64,000 nt of DNA, taken from assembly GCA_036925085.1 (NCBI GenBank), contig JAUPFP010000027.1:2125001-2189000 (forward strand), written 5' to 3'. Below are positions 33,686-46,148 of this stretch, piece after piece. The notes under the pieces are model-generated. The model did no database searches. It saw only the letters and a program-made list of their open reading frames with translations, and was not told where the DNA came from. Position 1 is the first letter of the stretch, and every line of letters begins with the position of its first letter. The position numbers and the translations under genes were made by a program. This DNA comes from Brachycybe producta (taxonomy: Eukaryota > Arthropoda > Diplopoda > Playtdesmida > Andrognathidae).

Positions 33686-36390
33686 AGAATCCTGACAAAA
33701 TAAATTTAAATGTTACACACACTTATCTTAACTTCATTAAATTTTTTAAAAAATTCAACATCTAATTAAATTTAAAAAAGAGAGTGAATTTTCAAACAAA
33801 ACAAAAGTTTCCTAGTTTTTCAAAAATCTAGCTACACAAATTATCAAAACTGTAAATATAGATGGAACCATGAACTAGAAATATTTATCTTTACAGTTAT
33901 ATTTTCCTCACTGTAAGATGAAGCTTGTGACGTCAGAATGGTTGACAACAAACGTGAGGATTGTATCTGACAGAAAATGAGTGATCTCGAAAGTTCTCAC
34001 TTCTCAATAGTTCTTGCATTCCTTTCTTGTAAACACCTTTTCATCAGACAAAATGACACAAGCCTAAATTCTGTGTCAAACCTCCTGACGTCATTCAGAA
34101 AGAAAAGAAAAAGCTATTGTCTGTTAAGAAACAGGCAAATAAAGTATGGAAACATGTGGATGGAGCGCATCTGCAAAGAAATTGTGCCCGAAAACTATGT
34201 TAGCTCCACCTAGGTACCTACCCTTCTTAAGAAAACCATCTAATCCATTGTCTCAAGAAGATTCAATCGAATACATGGCTTCAATGGGAAGGTGTCTATT
34301 GTAGTCATTTTTTCATTAATGGCCTTCCCTCTCCTATCCTATGAGACCTCATATTTAAGCAGAAAATGGCGAAATCAAGCACATCCAGAAATTCTTTTCT
34401 TTTAAAGATTTGTCCAGAGGAGCCTATAACAAAATCACCTTTCTAGGTTCGTTTTACTGCACAAAGAAATAAGTCTTTAGTTTCCGGATAAGGATGTTTA
34501 GGATAAGATGCCAACTTTTTTTTAAATCGTAATCATAAATTATGTCACATTATGTTACAGCAGCACTAAGCCAATGGCTGAGGTGGAGAGTAGAAATAAA
34601 ATTACATAAGATTCATTTTTAAGTTATGTTCGTAGTTTATAATAAGCCAATTAAAATGCACGCGAACAAACACAAATGGATGAATGACAGAAATTTGTTT
34701 CTGTTCTGACATCTGATGGTATTTAGTGAAGTATGTCCTCCGTCCATCCATCCATCCATCACAAGCGGGGATAAATTGTTATATGATCTCATACATTAGT
34801 ATATTTATTATACATAAATGCAACCCGTGGTGGTCAACTTACTTTTATAACACCATATACAAAAAGCTGACCGCTAGGCAATCTTGATTGCCCGGAGTGG
34901 ACTTATGACTGATGCTCTGTTGAGAAAAAAAGGAGGTGCATTTGAAAACACACCAATGTTGTAGTTATAATCAGCTCGCAACAGTAGAACATAGAAAATG
35001 CAAATGACCTAAAACACTTTGCATCACTGGTAAAATTATCGCCAAATGCTAACTACTTCTACCAACAGCAGCACCTATAGTGGTACCACAGAGAATACAC
35101 TACTAGCATTTCTCGTGCATGCCACCATCTCATTTGCATTTTTACGCTGTTCTTACTACGACGTTCTAGCTCTGTCACCGTCGTTATTAGGAAATGCAAA
35201 TACCGCTATTCTCAAACGCTTTCTACTAAAAGTCGTCAGCAGCCGTCAGTTACTTAGGTAATCATTTGAGCTACTCCTAACTAATCATTTTAGTTATTTT
35301 ATTTGTCATGCTAATGTTTTTAAACGTATTTCAATTTTCAATTGTTTTAAAATGCACCTATTGAGCTGCACACTGCATAAATTTGCAAGATCATGCAGTA
35401 CTCCTTCCTTTCAGAGAGATTGGAATGAAAACGGAAGTGACAGTGTGTGTCCAAAAAGAAACCCGTTGAGTAAACACCAGGAGGCGTTCGTGTAGTACCT
35501 TTATTTCCCCATTTTGTTGCTATTTCACGTTAACATGAACAATACAGAATTAATTGGGTGCCCCCCCCCCCGTCTGGTGGCTCATTAGTAATTTCCACTC
35601 TAACCTCGTAACACTTCAAGTGCGACCTTATTGGGGGTGGATGGGGTTATTCTAAGGGGTTATTTTAAGCACAAATTGTTGATAGATCTAGAAACCCATT
35701 TATATACATTTGCTCCTATGTTTTATAATATACATTATTATAAGAGCTATTTTATATGACCTATGGGTGCATTCTTATTGTATGAATGAGGTATACGAAT
35801 TCCATTGCCTAGAAATGCCTACATATAGGTTAATTTGAAAATTCTTTTAAATTTCTCCCTATCTGTGTAACAATAGAGATCTCTCAACTCACAAAACAGT
35901 TTTAACCATTGGTAATGATGTCTGGACACCAGTTATTATAACCACAGGAGACCCCATATGATGTTTGCGTGTGCAGTGATTAACTTTACAACATGGCATT
36001 TGGGTCCTTATTTTGTAGGCCTCATATATCATCATAGAAATATCTGTAATTATTCTTATTTTTTTGTTAGAAAGGTCCTTATTGGCTAATTCTTTTTGGG
36101 AACTCTATTCAATGTACATGTTATACTAATAATCTAACAATTTTGGAGGGCGGAAGATCATGGAGGATGTTTTTGTTTCTTTTAGAGATGGAGTGGATGG
36201 AAGGACCCAACCTGAGTTCTGACCAATTGGCTGTCACACAACAATGATCGATTGTTCAAGTGGCAAAAAGTTCACAACTTCAAGGAACTGTTGTTGGTGC
36301 AAATCCAAACTAGAAAAAACTACATAAGTGCATACAACACTTACTGCAACCACTTTTCCAAGATGAGAATGTTGTAGTTCTCAAATACAA
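33101..36390. other. MITE-free intergenic stretch, candidate regulatory region
   Basis: No family A-G copy in over 3.2 kb. It holds two TGACGTCA sites (33928-33935, 34086-34093), three POU octamers (34998-35201) and long stretches of complex sequence. TCA (about 33219) and GA (about 33648-33684) microsatellites and an 11-base poly-C run (35571-35581) are also present. Open frames at 33977-34213 and 35046-35261 have no recognisable protein features. Confidence 0.45.
34998..35201. promoter_or_regulatory. Cluster of three POU octamer sites
   Basis: Perfect octamers ATGCAAAT at 34998-35005 (+), 35132-35139 (-) and 35194-35201 (+), all within 204 bp of mixed-composition DNA. This fits a POU-factor enhancer, but no function is shown by the sequence alone. 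Confidence 0.45.
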
Positions 36391-36394
36391 TGTA

Positions 36395-36800
36395 ATGGCG
36401 GCCATCAAACATCTTTCTTTCCAGATCCAAAAAACTTTCTTAGTTAAAATTCTTACGTTTTCAACTACAGTATATTTTTAACCACTACAAAAATTAACTG
36501 CAGTTATATAACTAAGGTTATAGTTAACTACAGACAACCTAGAAAAACATTTAAATGTGGTTAAATAATTTTGTGTCACTTCCTGTTAAACGATTCTTTA
36601 TGAAATTTTCATTCCTCGTTCAGTCAAAAATTGAATGTTCTTGGTGCTCACTATCTGCCATCTTGTTTGTAGGCTAAATTTGAACACAGGAAAGGTATTG
36701 CAATCGAGTTAATTCTATTGTTCAGAACTTAACCACGGTTAATGTAACCGCATGTTGCCGCTAGAAAATTAACTGCAGTTTGATTTTATAGTGGGAACAC
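36395..36800. mobile_element. Family F element, copy 1
   Basis: Several TTAACTGCAGTT-type palindromes (about 36497, 36768) around TCACTATCTGCCATCTTGTT. A related piece lies at 62645-62800. Ends are not clear. Confidence 0.4.
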
Positions 36801-38177
36801 GGTATTAGGATCAATAAAGAATGCACACAACTGTCGAAAATTCTTTAACCAATGAAACTAGAACTTCCTCCACCTCGCCCACAAAAAAGCTTATGATGTT
36901 CTAGTATGTTTACACCTTGCGTGTAAAGAGAAAAAGGCGATTGGGCAGAAATCCATCTATCAAAGTGTATCAATCCGATATACACCCCCCCCCCCCCCTC
37001 CCTTCCCCATCAACCCACCCTTCATTTTGAACATCTCAATGTTGGTTCATGGCATAACTATAGGAACCAAGATGACAATGATTCCTTGACAGAAAACGTC
37101 AAAGAAAATGGATCTCTTCTTTCTTCCTTCTCAAGATATAAACCAATGGAAACTCTTCTTCAATACAGTTTCTCAATAGCTAAAAAAAAGACACGACATT
37201 TTTTTTTGTTACTGACTTCCTCTTTTCTCTATATGTTTGTATATGTGATATGGTGGTGGTTGGTGGTTCCTATAAGCCCCCTCTAGTCTATAAGCTTAGA
37301 AGATAGAGAAGAAAACTTGCTTTTATGTCTGCGCAATGAAACTCCTGTGAAGCGTGGATGATAGATTTCTCTTGTGTGTGTTTGTGCCTTAAAAGTTGGC
37401 ATCACCACCACCAACATTTCCCTATACCCTCCTCCAATCTGCACATTTCTTATAAATGTCACCGCGTTTTTAAGTTGCAACCACTCAAATTCTAGTCTTG
37501 TGCGCCATCTTTTTCTCTCTCTAACACCCACTTTCTTCTCCCTTCTTTTTCCATGATTTTGCGGAAGAATGAACCAACGATGACTTCTGAAGAAGAAAAA
37601 GAAGAAAAAACGTTTCTAGTTTGATGATAAAAAGCGGAAATAATGATATTTGGCCGTTTTCTGTTGTCTTGTTCTAATAGATGTAGAAGTTAAAATGTGA
37701 TAAATAGGGAAAAAAACTTGAGAACAAAAGTTGCAAATCTTTCAAACCTTATATTATCTTGTAACACGGGTTGTGGAAGAAAAAAGTTGCATCAAGACAA
37801 CTTTTCATTCATTGTAGCATCCTTTATTTCCCTATGTTGTAGGCCTATTTTTTCTGTCTTCTTCACCACATCAAACACGATGTTCATTGCAACAATTTCT
37901 CATTATTTATTTATAGATATAAAAGGAAGCTAAATATTAATTATTTTCACTCATTTTTGTTTAAAAATCTTCAACAAATCAATTTCATTTAATGATTGGA
38001 ATTAATATTCATGATAAATAATTAAAATATTAGCTGTAAAAAAAGGCTTTTTGCTAAGCATTTAAAATGACGTCATTTTTGTACATTTTATCTAATCCAG
38101 ACGTTTCCAAAATATGGCCCGTGGCCCACAAGATTTTTTTTTGGGCCACATATCAAAATCCCATTTCGAATATTTAA
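36801..38177. other. Intergenic DNA, no gene seen
   Basis: A 14-base poly-C run at 36985-36998, a TGG stretch at about 37250, and a TGACGTCA site at 38068-38075. Short frames on both strands lack protein character. Confidence 0.4.
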
Positions 38178-38555
38178 ATTAAGATGTTTTATGAACAGCT
38201 TGATTTTTGAGTTTTAGGAGTAAAATTAACAGAAACTAGAAAGTGTTTTAGAAACTAGAAGGGTAGCCGAATTACTTAAGGATATTTTCATGTTGATATC
38301 TTTCAAAATAAACTTTTTTTATAGACAAAATGAAAAAAAATATCTTCTATTAAAAGTTCGTTTATTTTCAAACTCACATAAAAAGATTATTTTGAAAGAT
38401 ATCAACATGAAAACCAAACTTAGTGTAATTAAGCTATCCTTCTAGTTTCTCAAACACAGTCAAGTTTTCTCTTAAATGTTGCTCCTGAAACTCAGAATAA
38501 TCAGACGCAAGAGTTCGAGAGGCGTTTACGTCACACTTTTAAAAAAACCCTTAAA
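38178..38555. mobile_element. Family A MITE, copy 13
   Basis: TTAAGATGTTTTATGAACAG at the left; GAAACTAGAAGGGTAGCCGA inside; GAGTTCGAGAGGCGTTTACG at the right. TTAAATTA flanks both sides and may be the target duplication. Confidence 0.85.
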
Positions 38556-40098
38556 TTAGAAAGAATTATAGAGATACATAGAACTCCTTGTGGCCCTCAT
38601 GTCAATAAGTTCGAGAAACCTCTAATATAATCAAACTTAGTCAATAAAAATGGAGTTTTAATTAAAAGATCTCGCCAGCGTTGTCATGACAACAATTCAA
38701 TTCTATCATTTAAATACAAAAGGTGCAAAATGAACTGTTCTCGTTGTCAGGGAAACCAAAAACACAGTTCGAACTGCATCCATTAATTTCAGAAACTAGA
38801 ATAGTAACGGGCAAGATCATCCCATAGGCACAAAAAAAGCAGACTGAAAATATAATAATCTAATTTAAATAATTCTATTCCATATTTAAATTAGACGAAT
38901 TTAATTTTCAGGTAACTTATTTTTCTGCATGTGTGAACCAGGTCTACTTGAATATGCTAAAAGTATTTTTCAGTATGAATCGTCCAAAATACACTTTTTG
39001 CACTGATAAGTTTGAAAATAAAGTAGATAATGCTTTTTTTTTTTGCATTTTCTTTTACTAGTCTAGTTTCTAAGTAACTTTGAATTTCTTTTTCATAATT
39101 TTGCTTTGCTTATCTTCCACATTTTAAACCTAATTACCTTTTCAGCTGACAAAATTTACAGGGTGTGACTAAAACTCTGTAATCCACTTTTGTCCTAAGA
39201 TGACTTCATATTTTTTTCCCCTGTAAAGACTGTTAATATGATGTCTACCTAACAAACCCCCCCCCCCTTGATTCAAATTGTCACCCCCCCCCCCTCATTC
39301 TATATTTATGTATCTGTCCTGTATAGGCCTAAATGTATATACTTCCATTTTTGTGCTGTATCACCTTTCCATTATCGAACTCCTCCTCTCCCCCCCCCCC
39401 CCTCCCTTTACCATTTATATCTATTGATGATATAGATATATTAGCAGGTTTTGAAAACCCCTTGATTTAAATTTATGCATAATAATAATCGAATCCTAGG
39501 AATCAAGTTATCCCACCTCTTCCAAATCCAAATCCTCCTCCATCTCTTTCATATCCATAACTAGCCCTGAAGGAACAAACGTGTTGCATAAAATTCATTC
39601 AATTTTTGACAATAGGTTCTTTAGATTAGGATGAGAATTAAGATGGCTGCTACACAATTTAGGGGTTGAAAACCATTTAGTGATTTTTTTTCTTTCTTCT
39701 CACTCTGTCTATTCTGTCCATTCCCTACTGTAGTAGATACAGTACCAACGGTAATGAATGTGGTGGCAAAAGAAGAAGAGATTTTCTTGTAAAAACGCTC
39801 TCGCATGCTGACTCAGCGGCTATTTACCATTTTTCTCCCTTATATTTTTCATTTAAAAAAAACTAACAACACATTTTTTTTCTGGTAGGTTGGTGGAAAA
39901 TGGCGTATTATTATTAATGTATATTCAGCTAGTCATGTCTGGCCGAACTGTTAACTTTACCTATATTTTATTTTCTAAGTGGAGAATAGGGGGCTCTCTC
40001 TCTCTCTCCTTTTATTATAATCCATTCGCGCACCTTCTCTTTCAATGTCAATATTTTAGCAATTTCATCATTTTAATAGACAGTACAAAATTGAAGGA
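38556..40098. other. Intergenic DNA with weak family A-like stretch
   Basis: At 38785-39130, AGAAACTAGAATAGTAAC and TCTAGTTTCTAAGTAAC may be the ends of a very old family A copy. Three poly-C runs (39257-39267, 39284-39294, 39390-39402) and a TACAGGGT 8-mer at 39158 follow. No gene. Confidence 0.4.
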
Positions 40099-40605
40099 AC
40101 CGACATTTTGTTTTCGTGTTAACCGAATTTCATGTTAAAAGAATTTAAAAAATGTATTACTACAATAATGACAAATATGAATATATTTTAATATTTAAAA
40201 CTTACAGGTTCCACCTACTTTTTAAAAAAAATATGACACTAATTTTATATAGCATGTTTTACATATAATATGTAGTTTTTATCTTTTTATGCATGTGTAA
40301 TAAATTAATATAATTTAAACAGAATGCAGAAAGAAAGCGAATTTTTTTTTAAAATTAAGCTACTGTTTTTATGTGATTTTTCGTTGTTATAAAAAGGATT
40401 TCTATCTCAAAGCAAATTTTTCGTGCTAAAAAAGGATCTTACATGCATTTTTTATTCTTGTGTTAACCTATATTTTCATGTTATCCATTTCGTCTTAAGA
40501 TGAATTAACATACATTATATGTAAAACCCTATGTTGAGGTTGAGAAACGGGATCGAAAATATATTTTATTATCCGTTTTCGTGTTAAACGGTTTTCATTG
40601 TATAA
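40099..40605. mobile_element. Family G MITE, copy 3, next to mir-10
   Basis: TTTTCGTGTTAACCGAATTT at the left and CCGTTTTCGTGTTAAACGGT followed by TTTCATTGTATA at the right. Ends about 110 bp before the mir-10 hairpin. Confidence 0.7.
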
Positions 40606-40716
40606 TATACATCCCATTCAACTCCTTCTCCATGACTACGTCATCTTACCAATTGAACTTCTTCCAAATGTACCATAAATATAGTACCTCCCCTCCCCCC
40701 TCCTGATATGATTATT

Positions 40717-40802
40717 ACGACTACTCCACTTACCCTGTAGATCCGAATTTGTATTTTAAATATAATAACAAATTCGGTTCTAGAGAGGTTGGTGTGGTGC
40801 GC
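40717..40802 (+). ncRNA. mir-10: mir-10 microRNA precursor
   Basis: The 5' arm at 40731-40752 contains ACCCTGTAGATCCGAATTTG, identical over this stretch to the miR-10-5p shared by bilaterians. The 3' arm at 40769-40790 (AAATTCGGTTCTAGAGAGG) matches the arthropod miR-10 star strand. The arms pair with three or so mismatches around a 15-base AT loop, and the lower stem extends to about 40722 and 40799. It lies on the coding strand between Hox5 and Hox4, 5.3 kb before the Dfd start, as in other bilaterians. miR-10 represses Hox genes such as Scr in Drosophila. It may be processed from a long Dfd-sense transcript; no promoter is evident. Confidence 0.97.
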
Positions 40803-42177
40803 CGTTTAACGTCCAATAAAATTGATAAAACTGGTGTCAATTATTATAAGAAACAAAAAAATGATCAGCAATTCAGAGAGAGAGCGACTCCTAAATCTGC
40901 ATCTTAAGATACTAGAAGGAGCAGCCCAATCGTGATTCTTCTCGATCATCATTTCAAATATCGATAAACTATAGGGTTTGATGATGATTCGATGAAAAAA
41001 TAACACATCTATCTTTTTTTTTTTGGGGGGGGGGGGGGGTTGCTATAGTATAATAATGTGAAACCCATTATCTGACTATGGGCCCCAATATAATATAGTA
41101 ATATACCTTTTCGGTCTTTTTTTTTTTGGTAAGTTATCTAGGGAATAGTTGGCATGGTTTTTAATGCAACCAGAAACAGAAAATTGAGGATGAGGATTTT
41201 TGTATCTATCTCTATATATGTATTCATAGTAATTTCTTTATGATTCCTTCGAGAGATGAGAGCGCACCACTCGGCAGAAAAAGAAGATTGATTTATGGGT
41301 TTTCTCAGTAAATTCAAAGACAATTTAAGACTTGTTGTTTGGGAATAGGAAGAAAAAAAGCTCTCAGATGAAAAGCAAAAAGGAAGACCCCCATATGTAT
41401 TTTTTCCTCCTACATAACTATAACCACGCCACCTATGGAATCTACTAATATGGATGAGGTTTAATGTTAGGAAACCCCCCCCCCCCCCTCCCTCTCTTAC
41501 CATCAACTGTAATTTTTACATTCCAATGACCTACCAAAATATATATATATTTCTCTCAAAAAAAAAGTCAGACACATTTATTAAAATACAATCCATTACA
41601 ATTGTATGTTAAGAAAGGACCCATAAGAAGACGAAAAAAAACCTCCTCTAGAGATTGGTGGCCCTCTGTACCCTTGCACTTTATAATTATTTATTAAGAC
41701 CGCCTTTGATTGTTGTTGTTTTCATCATTTCACGTTTCTAAATGAAATTCTAATGATATCAATTTATACTAAAATTACATGTGAATTTCTGTGTTTTCAA
41801 AATTACTTCTTTTTTTGTTTATGTTTTTCAACTTAATAAAATAAATGTTAAACAAACTTAAAAGTCGAAAAGTGCAGCAGCAGCCATAAAAAAAAAACAA
41901 GCTGCACGCTGTTAGCAGTAAAATTAGCAGTAACCATTAAATAACAATTTAACTGCACTTTACAACTTGTTAACCCCTTTTTTTAAGTATGGTCAAATGT
42001 TTGTTTAAAATGCACGAAAAGTGAAATGTGACAGTTCCAACCCATTTGGATACATTATGATATCATATAAAGTGCCATATGTAAAATAATCAGTTTAACC
42101 TAAAATAAAAATGCATAATTTTTACGAAATTTGTTTACAGTTGCATTTTACATATTTATTAAAAACACTTATCAGAA
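40803..42177. other. DNA between mir-10 and Dfd, repeat-poor
   Basis: TGATTTATGG at 41289-41298 fits a Hox-PBC composite site. A 15-base poly-G run (41025-41039) and a 14-base poly-C run (41475-41488) are present. The minus-strand frame at 41138-41506 has no recognisable protein features. Confidence 0.4.
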
Positions 42178-42425
42178 CAGATTGCGCAAAATGAAGAGAA
42201 ACTTGAATGTGTTTTAGAAACTAGAAGGGTAGCTTTAATCACTTAAGGGTATTTTCATGTTGTAATCTTTCAAAATAAGCTTTTTATCTACAAAAAAGTT
42301 TATTTTAAAAGATATCAATAAGAAAAACATTCAAGATAATCAATCAGCTACCCTTCTGTTTCTTAAAACACTTTCTAGTTTCTCTTTAATTTTGTTTCCG
42401 AAAGAAGCCGATCATCTTAAATAAC
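42178..42425. mobile_element. Family A MITE, copy 15
   Basis: Core GAAACTAGAAGGGTAGCTTT and the inverted CAGCTACCCTTCTGTTTCTT; both outer ends are shortened. Confidence 0.8.
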
Positions 42426-42599
42426 AATCTTTTTTTGATTTTGTATTTTTCGATTATTGCTTCTGATAATTGCTTCAGCCATTTAATACTGTATATATTT
42501 TTCTTGCATAATTTCTAAAAAAAAACAAATGTTCACATTTCTGAATTTTAATTAACTAAAATTAACTTAAAAAACACAATCACCAAATGTGACCAGCAT

Positions 42600-42790
42600 C
42601 ATCATAATTAAGGTTTGCCTTTTTTAGTCAAATAACCTGGCTAGAGGCTAGAGTTCCAGTCTGAACAAGATTAGTTTTAGATGCTAGTTTGAAACTTTGA
42701 CCTTTAACCTCTGAATTTTTGCCTCTAACCAAGGAATCTTTAACTGAAAAACGCATTTTCTTTAATTATAATAGTTAACGGTTCAAACCA
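42600..42790. mobile_element. Short family B-type hairpin
   Basis: AACCTGGCTAGAGGCTAGAG faces TTTGCCTCTAACCAAGGAAT, with AAAACGCATTTT near the right end. Confidence 0.6.
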
Positions 42791-44754
42791 TTATCTTTTC
42801 TCTCGTCTTTTACCAATGTCCAAATGTTGTGACACTTGTTCTACTTCATTGAAAATGCAGAAGAAGAAAAAAAGAAACCCATAACCTATTTAGTTTTCAG
42901 AGTGAAATGAAATTCACACAATAATAAAAGTTTTTATATTATTAAATAAAAATAGGCAGCTAGGAACAACAACACAAAAAAAGGCGGGTGGTGGCGGCGG
43001 CGGCCGCGGTATATTAAGAATATATATACAATAATGAAATAAAAGGTGGTTTTGTGTATGTCTGTCTGGTGGACGACTTTGTAAGGAGTTAAAAGATTTC
43101 CCAAGAGTGAGATAGAAAGAGAGAAAAAAAGATAATAAAAACCTAAGACATCAATCAAGTGATGCTTTTTTTTGCATTTTCTTGGGTGTTGTCATCTTTT
43201 TCAAAAAAAAAGAAAAAAAGTTTTGATAATTTTTCGTCTTGTAGAAAGTGTGACGAAATGTTAAACCATCCTCTTGAGGGAGGAGGGATGATGACCCTTG
43301 TAGTATTAGGGTGTTTTATGCTTTTTCAATAGAGTTCGGACTTTTGTAGAAAAAAAATCTTGTCATATATATTCTACTTGTATGTAAATGCATGCAACAA
43401 AAACAGTCACAACACAAGAGGACAAGATACATAAGAAGAATACGTCTATAGGGAATAAGGAATGAGGGAGATTCATATAAAAGAAATTCAAAAGCATATT
43501 GAGAGAAAAAAAAATGTTTCAAAAAAGAATATTTCTTCCGAAAACCAAAATGGTATTATTGGTATTATTCTAAAATATATGCCTTGCCATGCCATGCCAT
43601 GCAGTCCTACTTAGGCCTACACAACATGTGTGCGTGTTGATTGATCTCCTCTTTTTTTTGCCCATCATTTTCCATGCAGTCAAAATATTGGTACCACACA
43701 CGCATATTGGTAAAATAAGAGACAATTATTGGGACACAACCACCATCAGCATGGAATTGAACAATGGCTAACTATGGAAAATCATCATTGTCATGCACAT
43801 GCTACAACAACCAAAGTCTCAAAAACCAGTCATTCTACAGAATCACTTGTCAACGTGTGAAGAAAAACCAAAAATTAGAATTTGTTTTTTTTTTTAACAC
43901 AAAAAAATGTATCGTTGAGACAAATTACATTAACAAAGTAATTGAAATTACTTTTAAAGTAATTTGAAAGTAATATGTTCCAATTGAAACAAATGCAAAA
44001 ATGTCAATAGTATAATTTTTAAGTTATATAAATTTATTGTTTTATACTCCAAAATTTGATTTATTTAAATTTATAAATTGAAATAATTATTTTTTGCAGT
44101 TCAACAATTTATTGAATTTATTTTGTTTATATTTGAATTTTTTTTACAATAGTTTATATTTGAATTATAATTTTATGTGACTTAAAATCGTTATTTTAAA
44201 CTAAGTACAAATATAAACCTTAGTTTAAATTAACATGTTCTTGTTATATTTAGTTATTATTCTGTACATTGCCTACAAGTCAATGTGCAAATTTACCGCC
44301 CAAAATTATTTAGTGATATCGCGTAATAAATTCCAAATCACCACTTATTTTCATGCAATTTTGCAGTAACAATAAAAATCACCATTATCACAAATGAAAA
44401 TGATGCCAACAACAAAAAAGCATTTTTTCTGAAATAATCCTCTTGTTATCATTATTATCATTGTTTGTAAAAAGTAACCTGAAATTGACCCAAGTAAAAT
44501 GTCTCAAATTTAGATATACACACAGAGAGAGGGAGAGATCGCGTTCATGATTATTCATTAGGAGGATCCGAATCGTGCTCGTGTGGATCCACCCACACAC
44601 ACGTACTTGAATTAATAAGGATTCTACGTAGAGAGATAATAAAGAAGATGACACGTCCAAAGAGGTCATTATGGGCTTAAGAATTAACTTGAAATAGTTA
44701 CGAGAAAACAGTCAAAACACATTCAAAAAATATCAAAAAACATTATCATAATTG
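42791..44754. other. Dfd upstream intergenic DNA
   Basis: AT-rich. A GCC-rich island lies at about 42985-43010 (GGTGGCGGCGGCGGCCGCGG). AAAGTAATT motifs at about 43930-43980 resemble the insert at 21.43-21.83 kb. No gene seen. Confidence 0.4.
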
Positions 44755-45086
44755 GGGGGTTCCGGATTTTTATGCATTATCAAGCAAATGTCTCTCAATC
44801 TGTGGCTCAAGAGCCAATTACAAAGTAACAATCCAATTAACCAACAATTATGCTTTTTTTCTTCCTAATCAAATAGGCTGGTTAGAGGCTTAGAGATATC
44901 TAGTTGACAACTGATAGTAACCAGACATCTTAGCCTCTAACCAGCCTTTTTGATTAGGAGAAAAAAAGCATAATTGTTTGTTTATCTAATGATGATGATA
45001 ATGACTTCAAAATTGGCACTTGGGGACACAAACTGAGAAACATTTTCTTTATATATACTGTATATTGCATAAAAATCCGATCTCTA
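44755..45086. mobile_element. Family B MITE, copy 5
   Basis: CCGGATTTTTATGCATTATC at the left and TATTGCATAAAAATCCGATC at the right. Inner arms GCTGGTTAGAGGCTTAGAG and TTAGCCTCTAACCAGCC. Confidence 0.85.
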
Positions 45087-45984
45087 ATCATAATATATGA
45101 TTTTTGATCTAATAATTATCAATAAAGATAACAAAACATCATGCAATACAGTTAGACAAAATTAAACATTTAACCATGTAGTGATTAATAATAAAACAGC
45201 CATCATTATAACCCATATATAATAAGCATACTTCACCTAAATTGATCTTATATTTTATAAATCAATTATTAAGTTGGTTCCTTTTTCTCTCTCTCTCTCT
45301 CTTTTCACCACCATAATTTGTTGCATATTTGTAATAAAATAGGACAATGTCCATTTTTGACCTTATGCTTATATAAATGCATACATACATTCTAAAAATA
45401 GGCCCCATTATCATTTTAGCAAAAAAATGATCACACACACACACAATAGTAAGCGCGTGTCTTCAAAACTTGAACAACAACCGAACTCAAAATCTAGCCT
45501 CAAAATGAAAAACCAGCTTTTAAAAAACTAAAAAAAAAACAACAACTTGTGTGCCTGTTATTTTCAAGATTTAAGATAAAACCTTCCATAAAGATTATGT
45601 AAGCGGCAGTTCTCTCTTGTTTTCTACACACCGAAAAAGCAATAAATTATCACGGCCCTAACATACAAACACACATATATAGAAAGAGGGGTATTTTGAG
45701 GTTTGAAACCCCAGGTTAACACACAAGTGGAAATCATTGAAAGGATACGGTGTTTGGTCATCATTTGAGGGTTGTAACTTGCAACAAACAAAACAAAAAA
45801 AAATCAAAATAAAAACAGCACTGGACAGACACTCCACTCCACCAGTTATTATTTCTTCTTATTATTATTATAAAAATATAAGAAGTAAAAAAAAATGCAA
45901 CTTCAGCCATCTTTGCTCGCTTGCTTTTTTCTTCTTCTTCTTCTTCTTCTCCTCTTTATTTTGCCTTATACAAGCCCAGCTGTC
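45087..45984. other. Dfd upstream DNA, no MITE
   Basis: CT (about 45286) and CTT (about 45935-45950) microsatellites. The open frame at 45737-46063 is partly low-complexity and not supported. Confidence 0.4.
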
Positions 45985-46148
45985 ATTCATCATTGTGACG
46001 TTGACGTCTAGGGTCAGATTTACTGCACCGTATGTGGCTGCCCACAGTCACGTGATATGCTAATTTATGGGCTAGTAGGTGGAGTCAACAAACAGTTAAA
46101 CGACAACTGAGAAGAAAAATTATTTCCATCCAATTCACCTAAAAATTA
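45985..46148 (+). promoter_or_regulatory. Putative Dfd promoter and 5' UTR
   Basis: A less AT-rich block. It holds GTGACGTTGACGTC at about 45995, a CACGTG E-box at 46049-46054 and, directly after, TGCTAATTTATGGGC, a Hox-type binding motif that could serve autoregulation (Dfd autoregulates in Drosophila). An in-frame TAA at 46140-46142 limits the coding start to 46149 or 46155. Confidence 0.5.

Noticed and set aside
35046-35261. 71-codon open frame beside the POU octamers
   Set aside because: Ser/Thr-rich without a motif or clear start context; the regulatory reading explains the composition better.
41138-41506. 122-codon minus-strand frame after mir-10
   Set aside because: Its start is a Gly run made by the poly-C tract; no recognisable protein features.
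9588-46148. A fushi tarazu or other homeobox gene between Scr and Dfd
   Set aside because: No further homeodomain helix 3 sequence (WFQNRR) is found on either strand in the reading frames; ftz is in any case expected on the other side of Scr.
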